DNA of 64,000 nucleotides from Bacteroidota bacterium. Its GTDB lineage: Bacteria > Bacteroidota > JABWAT01. Location: NCBI GenBank assembly GCA_020161835.1, contig JAIUNL010000006.1, positions 1 through 64,000 of the forward strand, given 5' to 3'. The notes beneath the pieces were generated by a model. That model made no database searches, was not told the origin of the DNA, and worked only from the letters and a program-made list of their open reading frames with translations. Made by a program: the position numbers and the translations under genes. Within the stretch, counting starts at the first letter, position 1. Each line of letters begins with the position of its first letter. Shown piece by piece: positions 38,094 through 48,900 of the stretch.

Positions 38094-38618
38094 ATGGCCA
38101 AAAATCAAAACCTCGACGACCTCATTTCGAGACTGGAAGAAAAGGAAAAAGAAGCATCAATCATCTATGCAGATGAAGAAACTGAACAGGTCGTTATTTT
38201 TGAACTTGGCGGTTCTTTATTTGCATTTCCGGGAAAGCAGGTATTTGAGATTACCACATTTGAGTCAATTACAACTGTTCCGGGTCTTCCGTCCTATTTC
38301 TCAGGACTTATCACCTTGAGGGGTGCAGTTGAAGCAGTTGTTAACCTGAAATATCTGCTCCATTTGCCTTCTGATTCACCAATTTATGGGACCAGGATCA
38401 TTTTTCTCAAGTCAGAAGACCATGTTCTGGGCGGATTGGCTGATTTGGTTTTTGATGTTATGGCAATTCCAAAAAGTAATATTCACCCGCCTCTTCAGAC
38501 CCTCGATGAAGCAAAAGCAGAATATGTTATCGGTGATTTTGAATATAAGGGAAAGCAGGTTGCACTTCTCAGTATAACCAGAATCTTTTCAAAAATTGCC
38601 GAACTCTCGAAAGCTTGA
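38094..38618 (+). CDS. cheW: CheW-like coupling protein (first)
   Basis: A 174-residue CheW-domain protein starting with about 35 charged residues. The domain is seen at VVIFELGGSLFAFPGKQVFEI, GLPSYFSGLITLRGAVEAVV and NLKYLLHL. CheW links receptors to CheA. It opens the chemosensory operon, 5 bp before a second CheW-like gene. Confidence 0.9.
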   Translation: MAKNQNLDDLISRLEEKEKEASIIYADEETEQVVIFELGGSLFAFPGKQVFEITTFESITTVPGLPSYFSGLITLRGAVEAVVNLKYLLHLPSDSPIYGTRIIFLKSEDHVLGGLADLVFDVMAIPKSNIHPPLQTLDEAKAEYVIGDFEYKGKQVALLSITRIFSKIAELSKA

Positions 38619-38623
38619 TTTAA

Positions 38624-39064
38624 ATGAGTTACTCATTTCTTATATTCAGTGTATTCAACAGCAAGTTTGCCATAAGCAGTGAACAGATTTACCGCATTGA
38701 ACGGTTTGATGTTGAAAATATTGAGTTAAGAGACAACCATCCCTCATTTTACCGGGTTGGCGATTATGTGATTTCGCTTGACTGGTTAACTGAAAAAGAG
38801 GTTACTAGTGAAGATACAACCGGGATTTCAAGATTGATTTTATACAGGTCATCCTCAAAAATCAGAGGCATTCCGGTAACAGAACTTCATAAAGTTGAAT
38901 CATTTTATGATGTCAGCCAAATTTCACATATCCCCAAATTTTTCAGGGGAAAACCAGTTTTGGGCTGGGTTCATGCTTTTATAACTGCAAACGGACAGAT
39001 TATTCCAATTCTAAACCTTGAAACACTGGCCATCCATAATCTGGGTGCCCTGGTTACACACTAA
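38624..39064 (+). CDS. CheW-like coupling protein (second, divergent)
   Basis: A 146-residue CheW-fold protein, more divergent than the first. Visible features are FSVFNSKFAISSEQIYRIE, HIPKFFRGKPVLGWVHAFIT and GQIIPILNLETL, the usual CheW strand order. It may feed a different receptor or modulate the array. It lies 13 bp before the first receptor gene. Confidence 0.82.
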   Translation: MSYSFLIFSVFNSKFAISSEQIYRIERFDVENIELRDNHPSFYRVGDYVISLDWLTEKEVTSEDTTGISRLILYRSSSKIRGIPVTELHKVESFYDVSQISHIPKFFRGKPVLGWVHAFITANGQIIPILNLETLAIHNLGALVTH

Positions 39065-39077
39065 TGCCAGGTGAATT

Positions 39078-41054
39078 ATGATCAGAACAAGAAGCATACA
39101 ATTTACTCTTTTGCTCACCATTACAGTTCTGACACTGTTGCTCATAACTGCTGTTTCATTTTTTGCCCATCAGTCTGCTATTTCAATTATCAATCAGGAA
39201 GCTGATAAACAATACTCACAGAAAGTTGATGATTTTTCAAGGCAGACTGACACTTACCTGAAAAGTTACGAACGGCTTCTGGATATGATTTCAGAAAACC
39301 ATCTTGTAAAAGATATTCTCAGAGAACATGATATTGCCCGATACCAAAAAAGGGCTGAAGATTCACGGTGGCAACTGATCAGAAAAGAAGTCATGCTCCC
39401 AGTTTTTCAGACAAACCGTGATGCAATACGGCTTCTTTATTTTGGAAGTGAACAGCATGGAGAAAATTACCGGCAAAATGATACCACATATAAAAATAAA
39501 TATGATGCAAGAGTAAGAAAATGGTATCAGGCTGCCCGCCAGCAAAACCGGTTAACCTACACAACTTATCCTTCTGCGAACAGGAAAGGTATTGATGTAA
39601 CCATTTCAAGGCCTATCACTGATTCTTTTGGCGGATTTTTAGGTGTTTCCGGAATGGATCTGATTACAGAGCAAATCTTTTCTGGTCTTAGCCAGGATTT
39701 TCTTGATTCAAGTTCTATTGCAGTTGTCATGGATTCAGTCGGTACCATTTTATTTCATTCTGATCAGACCGTGATTCTGAAGAATTTAAAGGACTCTACT
39801 TTAAATTTGGGATCTTCGTTCATAGAAATGGGTAAATCGATGATTGCTGGCGGATCTGGAAAAGTCACTTTTTTTGATCTTACCGGTGAAGAATACATCA
39901 CCTACTTTACACCTGTTGGTTCTACCGGATGGGTTGCAGGAATTGCTGTAAAAACAGAAAAATTGCATGAACCAACCCAATCATTACTCAGAAATATTAT
40001 CCTTGTTGATGTTTTTATTCTGGTTCTGATCCTGATTGCATCCTGGCTGATGACAAGACGAATGACATCTGCACTCAGAATGATTGTTGAAAATCTTAAA
40101 CTGATAGCACTTGGGGATGCAAAACGTCACCGCCAGCTCACTTTGAACACGAACGACGAATTTGGTGAACTTGCTCATTGGTTTAATGCTTTTGCAGAAA
40201 AATATGAATTGCTTTTTGAGCAGCTTAGTTTGCGGGGAGTTCAGATTACTGAACTTTCAGGACAGTTAAATAATTCAATTTACCAGTTAAATGCTGCAAC
40301 CATAGAACAGTCGACGGCAGTAGTTCAGACTACAAGTACTATGGAAGAAATGCACAAAACAAGTTTAAATATTTCAGAAAGTTCTGAAGGGGTACTTACC
40401 GCAGCGAGTAAAAACCAGTCAGCAGCCAAAGAAGGTGTTGAGCTAATGCGTATTTTCCTTAAAAAAATGGAAGATATTGATAAGCTGAATCAGGAGAAAA
40501 CCCATGATATTCTTCAGATGAAAAAGAAAGTTACCAGAATTCATGAAGTAATGGGATTAATTAAGGGAATTAATGAACAAACCAAACTGATTGCTTTTAA
40601 TGCTTCACTAGAGGCCTCAGGTGCTGGTGAAGGCGGAAAACGGTTTTCTGTTGTTGCCAATGAAATCAGACGCCTTGCCGATACCGTTCAGGAATCAATG
40701 GAAGAAATCAGGGTTATGACAGACGAAATTCAGACTCAAACCCAGTTGCTGATAAAAGGAGCTGATGAAAGTAACCAGATGGTTGCATCTGGTGTGCAGG
40801 CTTCACGTGATGTAGAAACGCATTTTAATTCTATTTATTCAGTTGCAGAATTGGTTACTTTGAATTCAAAACAGATAACACTGGCGACTACCCAGCAGAG
40901 AGTTGCAAGTGAACAGATTGTTGCAACCTTACATGATATTTCTGCTGCAATCAGTCATGTGGTAAGTATGGCATCTGATGTTTCACATATTTCTCATGAA
41001 CTGGATGTCATTTCAGCAGATTTCAAAACCTTGGGTACAATAGAAAAACGATGA
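39078..41054 (+). CDS. Methyl-accepting chemotaxis protein with periplasmic Cache-type sensor
   Basis: A 658-residue receptor. Helix 1 is about 8-30 and helix 2 about 305-326. The region between has dCache features, including YDARVRKWYQAAR and TYTTYPSANRKGIDVTISRP, and GWVAGIAV. A HAMP domain lies at about 325-380. The signalling hairpin tip reads INEQTKLIAFNASLEASGAG. There is no C-terminal CheR-docking pentapeptide. It overlaps the next receptor gene by 4 bp. The ligand is unknown. Confidence 0.92.
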   Translation: MIRTRSIQFTLLLTITVLTLLLITAVSFFAHQSAISIINQEADKQYSQKVDDFSRQTDTYLKSYERLLDMISENHLVKDILREHDIARYQKRAEDSRWQLIRKEVMLPVFQTNRDAIRLLYFGSEQHGENYRQNDTTYKNKYDARVRKWYQAARQQNRLTYTTYPSANRKGIDVTISRPITDSFGGFLGVSGMDLITEQIFSGLSQDFLDSSSIAVVMDSVGTILFHSDQTVILKNLKDSTLNLGSSFIEMGKSMIAGGSGKVTFFDLTGEEYITYFTPVGSTGWVAGIAVKTEKLHEPTQSLLRNIILVDVFILVLILIASWLMTRRMTSALRMIVENLKLIALGDAKRHRQLTLNTNDEFGELAHWFNAFAEKYELLFEQLSLRGVQITELSGQLNNSIYQLNAATIEQSTAVVQTTSTMEEMHKTSLNISESSEGVLTAASKNQSAAKEGVELMRIFLKKMEDIDKLNQEKTHDILQMKKKVTRIHEVMGLIKGINEQTKLIAFNASLEASGAGEGGKRFSVVANEIRRLADTVQESMEEIRVMTDEIQTQTQLLIKGADESNQMVASGVQASRDVETHFNSIYSVAELVTLNSKQITLATTQQRVASEQIVATLHDISAAISHVVSMASDVSHISHELDVISADFKTLGTIEKR

Positions 41055-42991
41055 AAACTTCATTTAGTCTCAGATACCGTATTCTTTTTTCTTTTGTAGG
41101 CATTACAACGCTGGTTATGATTCTGGTTTCTGTGGTAACCTTCTATTTTGCCGAAAATCTGAGACACGATGCTATTGACCGTTACTTTTCGATGCAGATT
41201 GGTCAATTTGTTGATCTTTTTGAATTGGAAACAGCACATTATCAGAGTAAGCTTAAAACATTTACTGAAGCCAACCAAAGTGAAATCTCGAAATCTTTCA
41301 CAGGTAACAGTGACGCCCGTTCTGAATCAGCACGGCATATTCAGAAAGAAATAAAATCTTTACTGAGTACTGACCCTGAAATTTTAGCCAATTTTTTTGT
41401 TGTCTCACCTCAAGGCGGGTTTTTAACGGGAGTTGAAAATGAGAACAATAATCTTTTAAAGGTGCTTTTGAATTCTGGTGCCGGTTCAAATCCTCAGATT
41501 TTACTTGACACACTTTCTTCAAACAAGCAGTCACGCCTTATTCTTACCCACCCTGCTCAGACAGGCACGTCAGCTGCTGAACGTGGTTTTGCCAGTCTTG
41601 TTCTTGACTTTTCTGCATTAATCAGAAAGTTTGGGGCAATGGCTGCAGATTCTGGTGTCTATATTCAGATTTTCGATCAGAACGATAAACTCATATTTGC
41701 CTCTGATTCGGCATTTCTGCCCTACATCGGCAAGTCCGTAATGGATGAGAATGGTGAAGTTATTGGTTTCAGAACCGGTGTTCATAATGAGAATAACGGA
41801 ATAACCAATATTGATAACTGGCACAACCGGTCTTTATATATTCTTTCTGCACCGAATACCCCGTTCAGGATTATGTTTTCAGTAAAGGATACCGAACAGA
41901 AAGAATCGGTCGCTGAAATCAGCAATTTACTTCTTGTTTTTAATGCAGTTCTCTTTTTCATTCTGATTATTCTGGCCTGGTATAACTCGACAAAAGTTAT
42001 CAGTCCGGTTACTCATCTCACCAGGCTTATCAGGGAGACTTCGGCCGGTACTTTGAAGCTTTCTGATCTCGTTGACAAAAAACAGGATGCCGAATTTCAG
42101 GAGCTTGGGATGGCATTCAGAGATTTTATTTTGTCAACAACTTCGGTTGTAGATGGTATCAAACAGAACGGAATTGAACTCAGCGGGATGACTGAAGATA
42201 TAAATGGAACGCTTTCGAAATTTTCAGAATCTGCCTCAACTTTATCAGCTGCAGTTGCGCAGACAACCTCAGCGATGGAAGAAATGGCGGCCTCAAGCCG
42301 GAATATTTCTGCAACAACCGGTTCTGTGGTTGCCATTGCACGGCAGAGTCAGGCAAGGGCCCTTGATGGTATGGATGAGTTCAAGTCATTCCTGAAAAAA
42401 ATGGAAGAAATCAGGGCTAAAAATGATAACCGGTCGCATGATATCGTTGCGCTTGGTAAAAAGGCCGCCAGAATTACCGAAATCATGACGATTATTAACC
42501 ACATTAATGAACAGACAAAACTGATCGCATTTAATGCCGCACTTGAGGCTTCTGGTGCGGGTGAGGCCGGGAAACGGTTTTCAGTTGTTGCGAATGAAAT
42601 CAGACGGCTGGCAGATAACGTGCAAGAATCAACCGAAGAAATTAAGCTGATGATCAGTGAAATTCAGCAGTCGACCGGTGAACTGATGAAGGGAACAGCA
42701 GAAGCAAATTCTTCAATTCAATCTGGTGTGAATCAGGTGAAAGATATTGTCAGTTCCATGAATTTATTTGTGGAAGAATCAAGAAATACAACCGATTCGG
42801 CGCAGCAAATAAGTTATTCAACCCAGCAACAGTTAAGTGCTGCCGAAGAAATTGTGACCACTCTTCACGATATTTCACTTACTGCTTCCCAATTTGCTGA
42901 AATGAGTACTGATCTGGCCAATACGGCTGAAAAATTAAATTCAATGTCAGTTCAACTTGTTGAAATGAGTATTGTAAGTGTTCATAAATAA
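41051..42991 (+). CDS. Methyl-accepting chemotaxis protein (second transmembrane receptor)
   Basis: A 646-residue receptor with the same layout as its neighbour: helix 1 near 10-32, a periplasmic sensor of about 260 residues, helix 2 near 297-315, HAMP, and a signalling domain. The tip INEQTKLIAFNAALEASGAG is nearly identical to that of the first receptor, but the sensor region is very different. The pair likely arose by duplication, with the sensing part diverging. No CheR-docking tail is present. Confidence 0.92.
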   Translation: MKTSFSLRYRILFSFVGITTLVMILVSVVTFYFAENLRHDAIDRYFSMQIGQFVDLFELETAHYQSKLKTFTEANQSEISKSFTGNSDARSESARHIQKEIKSLLSTDPEILANFFVVSPQGGFLTGVENENNNLLKVLLNSGAGSNPQILLDTLSSNKQSRLILTHPAQTGTSAAERGFASLVLDFSALIRKFGAMAADSGVYIQIFDQNDKLIFASDSAFLPYIGKSVMDENGEVIGFRTGVHNENNGITNIDNWHNRSLYILSAPNTPFRIMFSVKDTEQKESVAEISNLLLVFNAVLFFILIILAWYNSTKVISPVTHLTRLIRETSAGTLKLSDLVDKKQDAEFQELGMAFRDFILSTTSVVDGIKQNGIELSGMTEDINGTLSKFSESASTLSAAVAQTTSAMEEMAASSRNISATTGSVVAIARQSQARALDGMDEFKSFLKKMEEIRAKNDNRSHDIVALGKKAARITEIMTIINHINEQTKLIAFNAALEASGAGEAGKRFSVVANEIRRLADNVQESTEEIKLMISEIQQSTGELMKGTAEANSSIQSGVNQVKDIVSSMNLFVEESRNTTDSAQQISYSTQQQLSAAEEIVTTLHDISLTASQFAEMSTDLANTAEKLNSMSVQLVEMSIVSVHK

Positions 42992-43013
42992 AAACCAAAA
43001 CCGGAATACCTGA

Positions 43014-44054
43014 ATGCCACTGAAAAAAATAAGCGTTCTGATTGTGGATGATTCCCCGACAGTCAGAGATATTTTCAGGGCAATCTTTGAATCTGATCCA
43101 GATGTAGAAGTGATTGGTGAAGCAGCCAACGGTCAGGAAGCCATTGATTTTGTGGCAAAAGATCGCCCAAGTATCATCACGATGGATGTGTTTATGCCAA
43201 TAATGAATGGTCCGGATGCCATTCAGCATATTATGGGCAATACGGCAACTCCCATTTTGGTCGTTACAACAGCCAAAGATGCCACACTCGCATTTCAATG
43301 TTTGAGTAAAGGTGCTCTTGAAGTTATTGAGAAGCCTGATTTCGCCTATATTCAAGATGAAATCAAAAGAAAAGGACTCATTACCAAGCTTAAGTCATTA
43401 TCAAGAGTTCCGGTCGTCACCCACATGGCCGGAAAAACCAAAACAGTAAGAGAACCGGTTGCCGCAGATTTAGGCAACAGACGGATTTTGGCAATTTGTT
43501 CAAGTACAGGCGGTCCAAAAGCATTATCTATTTTACTGGGACAGATACCAGGTGATTTCCCCTATCCGATTGTGATCACCCAGCACATGTACGAAGGATT
43601 TATTGATGGCCTTGTTGAATGGCTTCAGACAACAACACCACTCAAGGTCAAGGTTGCAGAACAAGGTGAAATTTTAAAATCGGGTGTTGTTTTTGTGGCT
43701 CCAACCGGAAAACATCTTGAAGTCTCAATGGCAGAAACGATCAGATTAACAAATGATCCTCTGGTAGAAGGGCATCGGCCTTCGGGTGAAAAATTATTTT
43801 CTTCAGTTGCCGCCGTTTATGGAAAAAAAGCCATTGGTGTTATTCTTACCGGAATGGGCGGTGATGGTTCGACTTCACTGGGCCTTATAAAAAAAGCTGG
43901 CGGATTTACCATTGCTCAGGATGAAAAATCTTGTGTTGTATTTGGAATGCCAAAAGAAGCAATAGCAAAAGGTAGTGCAACGGTTGTGTTACCACTTACA
44001 GAAATTGCTCCGGCCATTATTAAACACCTGTCTCATTCGATATTGAAAGTTTAA
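43014..44054 (+). CDS. cheB: CheB: receptor methylesterase/glutamine deamidase with receiver domain
   Basis: A 346-residue CheB. The receiver has acidic residues in VDDSP and the phosphoacceptor Asp58 in TMDVFMP. The methylesterase triad is Ser164 (CSSTGGPKA), His191 (TQHMYEGF) and Asp284 (GMGGDG). It removes methyl groups from receptors for adaptation. It is adjacent to cheR. Confidence 0.94.
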   Translation: MPLKKISVLIVDDSPTVRDIFRAIFESDPDVEVIGEAANGQEAIDFVAKDRPSIITMDVFMPIMNGPDAIQHIMGNTATPILVVTTAKDATLAFQCLSKGALEVIEKPDFAYIQDEIKRKGLITKLKSLSRVPVVTHMAGKTKTVREPVAADLGNRRILAICSSTGGPKALSILLGQIPGDFPYPIVITQHMYEGFIDGLVEWLQTTTPLKVKVAEQGEILKSGVVFVAPTGKHLEVSMAETIRLTNDPLVEGHRPSGEKLFSSVAAVYGKKAIGVILTGMGGDGSTSLGLIKKAGGFTIAQDEKSCVVFGMPKEAIAKGSATVVLPLTEIAPAIIKHLSHSILKV

Positions 44055-44056
44055 CA

Positions 44057-45607
44057 GTGTCTTCAACGTCTGTTCAAATCCAAAAATTTGCTTCCACAAT
44101 TACTGAACGATATGGTATTGTGGTAACCCGTGAACAGAGGGAAACACTTTCAAAATATGTCGCAGAACGAATGACATATCTTGGCTATCAATACTTTGAC
44201 GATTATTATTCATGGTTGCAGTTCAAAGCAAATGAAATTGAGTGGGAACAGTACATCAGTCTGATTACAAATAATGAAACCTATTTTTTCAGAGAACCCA
44301 ATCATTTCAGAGTTCTTGATACTTTGATTTTTGATGAGTTGATGAGAACAGTACCGGCAGACAGGAAAATAAGGGTTTGGAGTTGCGGGTGCTCGTCAGG
44401 TGAAGAACCCTATTCTATTGCAACACTGATTAAAGACAAATTTGGGTTGTCAGTTTTACAAAACCGGTTTGAAGTTATTGCAAGTGACCTTGATCAGAAA
44501 ATTCTTGCTGCTGCCCGAAATGCGGAATACGGAAAGAATTCTTTCAGGGTGAAGGAACATGCCTACATTCTTTCAAATTTTACAGAAACACCCAATTCCC
44601 GCTGGAAATTGAGTGATGATATTGCAGGTGCAGTTAAATTTTTCAGGTTTAACGTTTGTGAAGAACCTGATAAAATTGAAAACCTTGCTGAACCTGTAGA
44701 TCTGATTTTTTTCAGAAACGTTTCGATTTACTTTACCTCTGATACACTAAAAAAAGTTCAGCACAGACTTCAAAGTCGTCTTAATTTGAATGGTTACCTT
44801 TTTGTTGCCAGTTGCGAAACCATGCTTCATGACCTTGGTCAATTAAAACTAATTGATCAGGGTGGTGCCTTTTTGTTTAAAAAGTCGGTCGGAAATAGTG
44901 TTTCTGAACCCTTCAAACTGAATGCAAAGCCTGTCCAGATTAAAAAAGAAGAGGTTCAGTCCAATAAGGTTGAAAGTTATGATACCCTGCTTCAAAGAAT
45001 CCGGGGACTGATTGATGAACGAAAACCTGCACATTCCGAAAAAAGGGCAGTGACCGATGCCATTGATGTTGTAAATCAGGCGATCAGCCAAAATCAGGAT
45101 CAGATTACCAATCTGGCTCTTCTTCGTCTTCAGGAAGACCTTTTTGATGAGGCTGTCAGACTGATATCACATAAAAAGGATAAAACCTTTAAAGATATGG
45201 CGGTTGAGGCTTATTCTCTCATGTGTCTGAGCAGGTTTTCTGAAGCTGATATTCCCATTGGAAAGATGAAAAAAAGTGAGGAATTTAATCCGGTTGGGTA
45301 CTTATTTGACGGGTTAAATTACAAACTTCAGGGAAAGTTTGATCAGGCAACTGTTTCTTTCAGAAGATGTATTTACCTGGATCTGAGTTTTGCAACTCCC
45401 CATTTTCATCTGGGCAATATTTACCAGCAGACTAAAAAATGGACCCTGGCAAAAAGTGAATATGAACTGACTTTGAAATTGATTGATAAAAACCGTAAAC
45501 AACTGATAGAATTCAATAAACCGGATGTCTCGATAGATTACATCCAGTATGCCTGTCAGAAAATATTGAAAAACTACACCCAGGAAATGAATGAGAAGGT
45601 GAACTGA
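44057..45607 (+). CDS. cheR: CheR methyltransferase fused to a TPR-like tail
   Basis: A GTG start gives 516 residues, much longer than a plain CheR (about 270-290). The N-terminal half is CheR: ITNNETYFFREPNHF and VWSCGCSSGEEPYSIA, with SAM binding. The second half (about 300-510) contains helical repeats resembling TPRs, with GKFDQATVSFRRCIYLD and FATPHFHLGNIYQQTKKW. CheR-TPR fusions are known in non-flagellar chemosensory systems. The stop overlaps the Hpt gene start by one base (TGATG). Confidence 0.92.
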   Translation: MSSTSVQIQKFASTITERYGIVVTREQRETLSKYVAERMTYLGYQYFDDYYSWLQFKANEIEWEQYISLITNNETYFFREPNHFRVLDTLIFDELMRTVPADRKIRVWSCGCSSGEEPYSIATLIKDKFGLSVLQNRFEVIASDLDQKILAAARNAEYGKNSFRVKEHAYILSNFTETPNSRWKLSDDIAGAVKFFRFNVCEEPDKIENLAEPVDLIFFRNVSIYFTSDTLKKVQHRLQSRLNLNGYLFVASCETMLHDLGQLKLIDQGGAFLFKKSVGNSVSEPFKLNAKPVQIKKEEVQSNKVESYDTLLQRIRGLIDERKPAHSEKRAVTDAIDVVNQAISQNQDQITNLALLRLQEDLFDEAVRLISHKKDKTFKDMAVEAYSLMCLSRFSEADIPIGKMKKSEEFNPVGYLFDGLNYKLQGKFDQATVSFRRCIYLDLSFATPHFHLGNIYQQTKKWTLAKSEYELTLKLIDKNRKQLIEFNKPDVSIDYIQYACQKILKNYTQEMNEKVN

Positions 45608-45984
45608 TGCAACTGAATCAGGCCATGTTCATTGATAAATTTTGCAATGAAGCTACACAGGTAAAAGAAAAACTTGAGGGTGCCCTTGGTGCCCTGAATG
45701 AAAACCCAGAAAATAATGATGAAATTCTGGTGATAAAGCGGGCATCACACAGCCTGAAGGGGCTAAGTCTGATGCTAAAATTCACTGCTGTCGGGCAACT
45801 TATGGCTGCAGCAGAACAGGTTAGCGAAAAATATGCAAATGGTGGCAGAGGTGCAGACCCAGATTATCTGTACCTGATAATGGAAGTATTAACTGCACTT
45901 GATGAATCTATAGATAAAATAAAATCCGGTGAAGGCAATAACCTGAACTGGGATGAACTCACAGAAAAGTTGAAACAACTCTGA
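45607..45984 (+). CDS. Stand-alone histidine phosphotransfer (Hpt) protein
   Basis: A 125-residue Hpt domain with phosphorylatable His48 in ASHSLKGLSLMLKF. Its sequence around the histidine (MLKF then GQL) resembles the first Hpt domain of the CheA next door, where the histidine is also residue 48. That suggests a duplication. It could act as an extra phosphate shuttle or sink between CheA and the two response regulators. Confidence 0.85.
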   Translation: MQLNQAMFIDKFCNEATQVKEKLEGALGALNENPENNDEILVIKRASHSLKGLSLMLKFTAVGQLMAAAEQVSEKYANGGRGADPDYLYLIMEVLTALDESIDKIKSGEGNNLNWDELTEKLKQL

Positions 45985-45994
45985 GGCCGGCTCC

Positions 45995-48900
45995 ATGGCA
46001 GGACTAGATACCTCGAAATTTGCGCAGAGGTTCAGTGCAGAAAGCAGGGAAAAAGTTTCCGGCATATATGCACAACTTCAGATTGGCCCGTTGAGTGACT
46101 ATCCGGATGCATTAGATCAGATCCGGAAAAATGTTCACTCGCTGAACGGTGTTGCCAATATGCTGAAATTTTCCACAATCGGGCAATTGGCTGCAGAAAT
46201 GGAATCCATTCTGAAGGCGATGGTTGATAAAAAAACTGAGACCTATCAGTGGGTGAATCAGCTTGTCGAAAAATTTGCAGGCATTGTTTCTGAAGAACTC
46301 AAGCGTATTGAAACGGATCCCAAGGCCGAACAGTACCGTCATGCATTTCTTGATACCCTGAAGCAAATTTCTGCCGGCGGAACTTATACGCCCGAAGTTA
46401 CCCAGACCAAAGAATCCAAACAGGAAGACCTCAGATTTACCAAAGAACGGTTTCTTAAAAAGTTTATTATTGAGGCTGAAGGTTACGTAACTGAATTAAA
46501 TTCAATTCTTCAAAGTTTAAACTCGTCCGAAGATCTTGAAACCCGCCAAACCGATCTCAAAAATGTGGTTCATGCCTTTAAAGGTTCTTCCCGTTTACTT
46601 GGGTTTAATGATTTGTTTACCAACCTTGAACGGCTTGAAGATTATTTTAACGATAATATTAAACTTGGCCGGGGTCTATCAGTTCAATTTAAAACTGATT
46701 TTAAAGAAGTAACTGATAATCTGAGTTTAGCACTGAACCGCATTTCAGGCGGTGAGATGGAAAACACAACCGATCCGCGGCTTCTTGAAAGCGTAAACCG
46801 GATTCTGGGCGTTGAAACCAAGCCGGTTGCTCCCATCCGCACAGAAAAACCGGCAGTGGTTGTTTCTACACCGGCACCTGTAATTAAAACCGAACAGCCT
46901 AAAACCGCATCTGAACCTGCCGCACCGGCACCTGGTCCGAAAAAGTTTGACCGGTCAATTTTTGTCGCAAAATTTGTTGATGAATCACTCGAAAACAATG
47001 ATTTACTTTCAGATAACCTTCTGAACCTTGAAAAAAATCTTTCTGACATGAACCTGGCCAAAGAATGCATGAGGCTTGCTCACGTATTGAAGGGTTCTGC
47101 AAGAATGATCGGGTTCAAATATCAGGGTGGAATTCTTCATAAAATTGAAGATTTACTGAATGAATTTGTAAACGGAACTCTGAAGGTGAATGAATATCAT
47201 ACAGAGTTACTTATTGCAACCGCTGATCATCTTAAAGAAAATCTGCTCAATATAAAAAGGGAACAGGCTGAATTACCTTCCAATCAGCTGATTCTGGATG
47301 CCCTTGATAATGCCGTAGCTCAAAAACCATTTACCATTCCGCAAATAGAAAAAGTTGCAGAGGCCGCACCCAAGCCAAAACAACCTGAACAGGAAGAAAA
47401 ACGCAGAGACGCAGCATCTTCATCACGATCATTGCAACTTGAAGCTGAAGCCAGGGAAGATGCCGCCACTGACAATATCAACGTCAGAAAATTTGGCGAC
47501 ACAATAAGGGTAAATACTGCAAAACTTGATGAAACGATCAAACTTGTAGGAGAGTTGTTAATCAACCGGCAACGATCACAGATTCGTCTCACCGAGCTTC
47601 AGCACCTCAGAAAAATGATGAAGGGTTTTGTTTACCAGATGACATCTCTGGTCCAGAATTCTGAAGATGATCAAACCCGTGATATTCTCAGGCAGTCGGA
47701 ACGGTTGCTTTCTATGCTTGAAGGTCAGGCACACCGTCAGCGTGAAGATATGGCCTTTCAGGATTTGATTATCAATGACCTGCAAACCAATACGATTAAA
47801 ATGCGGATGGAACCTCTCAGTGTTATTTTTAATGCATTTCCGAGAGCAATCCGTGACATATCAAAAAGTTTAAATAAACAGGTTGAACTGGTTATTCAGG
47901 GTGAAGAAACTGAACTTGACCGGAAAATGATCGAGAAACTGACTGATCCGCTTATACATCTGGTCAGAAATGCAATTGATCACGGCATCGAACCAGTTGA
48001 AGAACGCCAACGTCTTGAAAAACCACTCAGAGGGTTACTCAGAATCAGAGCCATGACTGAGGGCAGCAATATTGTGCTGATTATTCAGGATGATGGTAAA
48101 GGTATTGATGTAGAAAGCATTAAAGCGAAAGCCCTACAGAAAAAATTGTTTGAAAGTCAGGAAGAAATTGATGCTTTAAATGAAATTGAAGTCATGAAGC
48201 TTATTTTCCTTCCAAATTTTTCAACAGCAAAATTGATCACAGATTTGTCGGGTCGTGGTGTTGGACTGGATATCGTCAAGAAAAACATTGAAGATCTGAA
48301 AGGCTTTATTTCGGTTGATTCAATTCCCGGAAAAGGAACCACCTTTACCATCAAACTGCCACTTACCCTTACAACTCTTCGTTCTCTGGTTTGCACAGCG
48401 GGCGGTCAGAAATGGGCCATTCCAATCAGTTCAATCAAAAGAACACTCGTTATCAGAAAAAATGAAGTTATAGAAGTGGTTGACCGTGATGCCATACGTC
48501 TTGATAACCAGATTATTCCGCTTGTGCGGCTATCAAGAACACTTGGTATCAACGACATCAATGAATATCCTGATAAACTCATGGTTTTGGTTGGCTATTT
48601 TGGAAAAGAGCAAATTGCTTTTGTTGTTGAAGACATTTACGAAGAAACCGAAATCGTCATCAAACCGGTGCCTTCACTGATCAGAAAAATCAGAAACATC
48701 AGTTCAGTTACTGTTTCTTTGAATGGTGAAATAATCCCCATATTATTCATGCCCGAACTGATCAACAGTGCTAAACTCGTGCAGGAAGGATTAAAAGAAC
48801 CTGTTATTATTTCAAAAGGAAAGGAGAATATTCATACGGTCCTGGTCGTTGATGATTCTCTGAATACCCGTGAAATTGAAAAAACGATTCTTGAAGCCTA

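Noticed and set aside
42879-43355. 158-codon frame antisense to the receptor/cheB junction
   Set aside because: It overlaps two clear genes and has no recognisable protein or start signal.
46684-47070. 128-codon frame antisense to cheA
   Set aside because: It lies opposite the Pro/Ala-rich linker of CheA, whose codon composition often leaves the reverse strand open.
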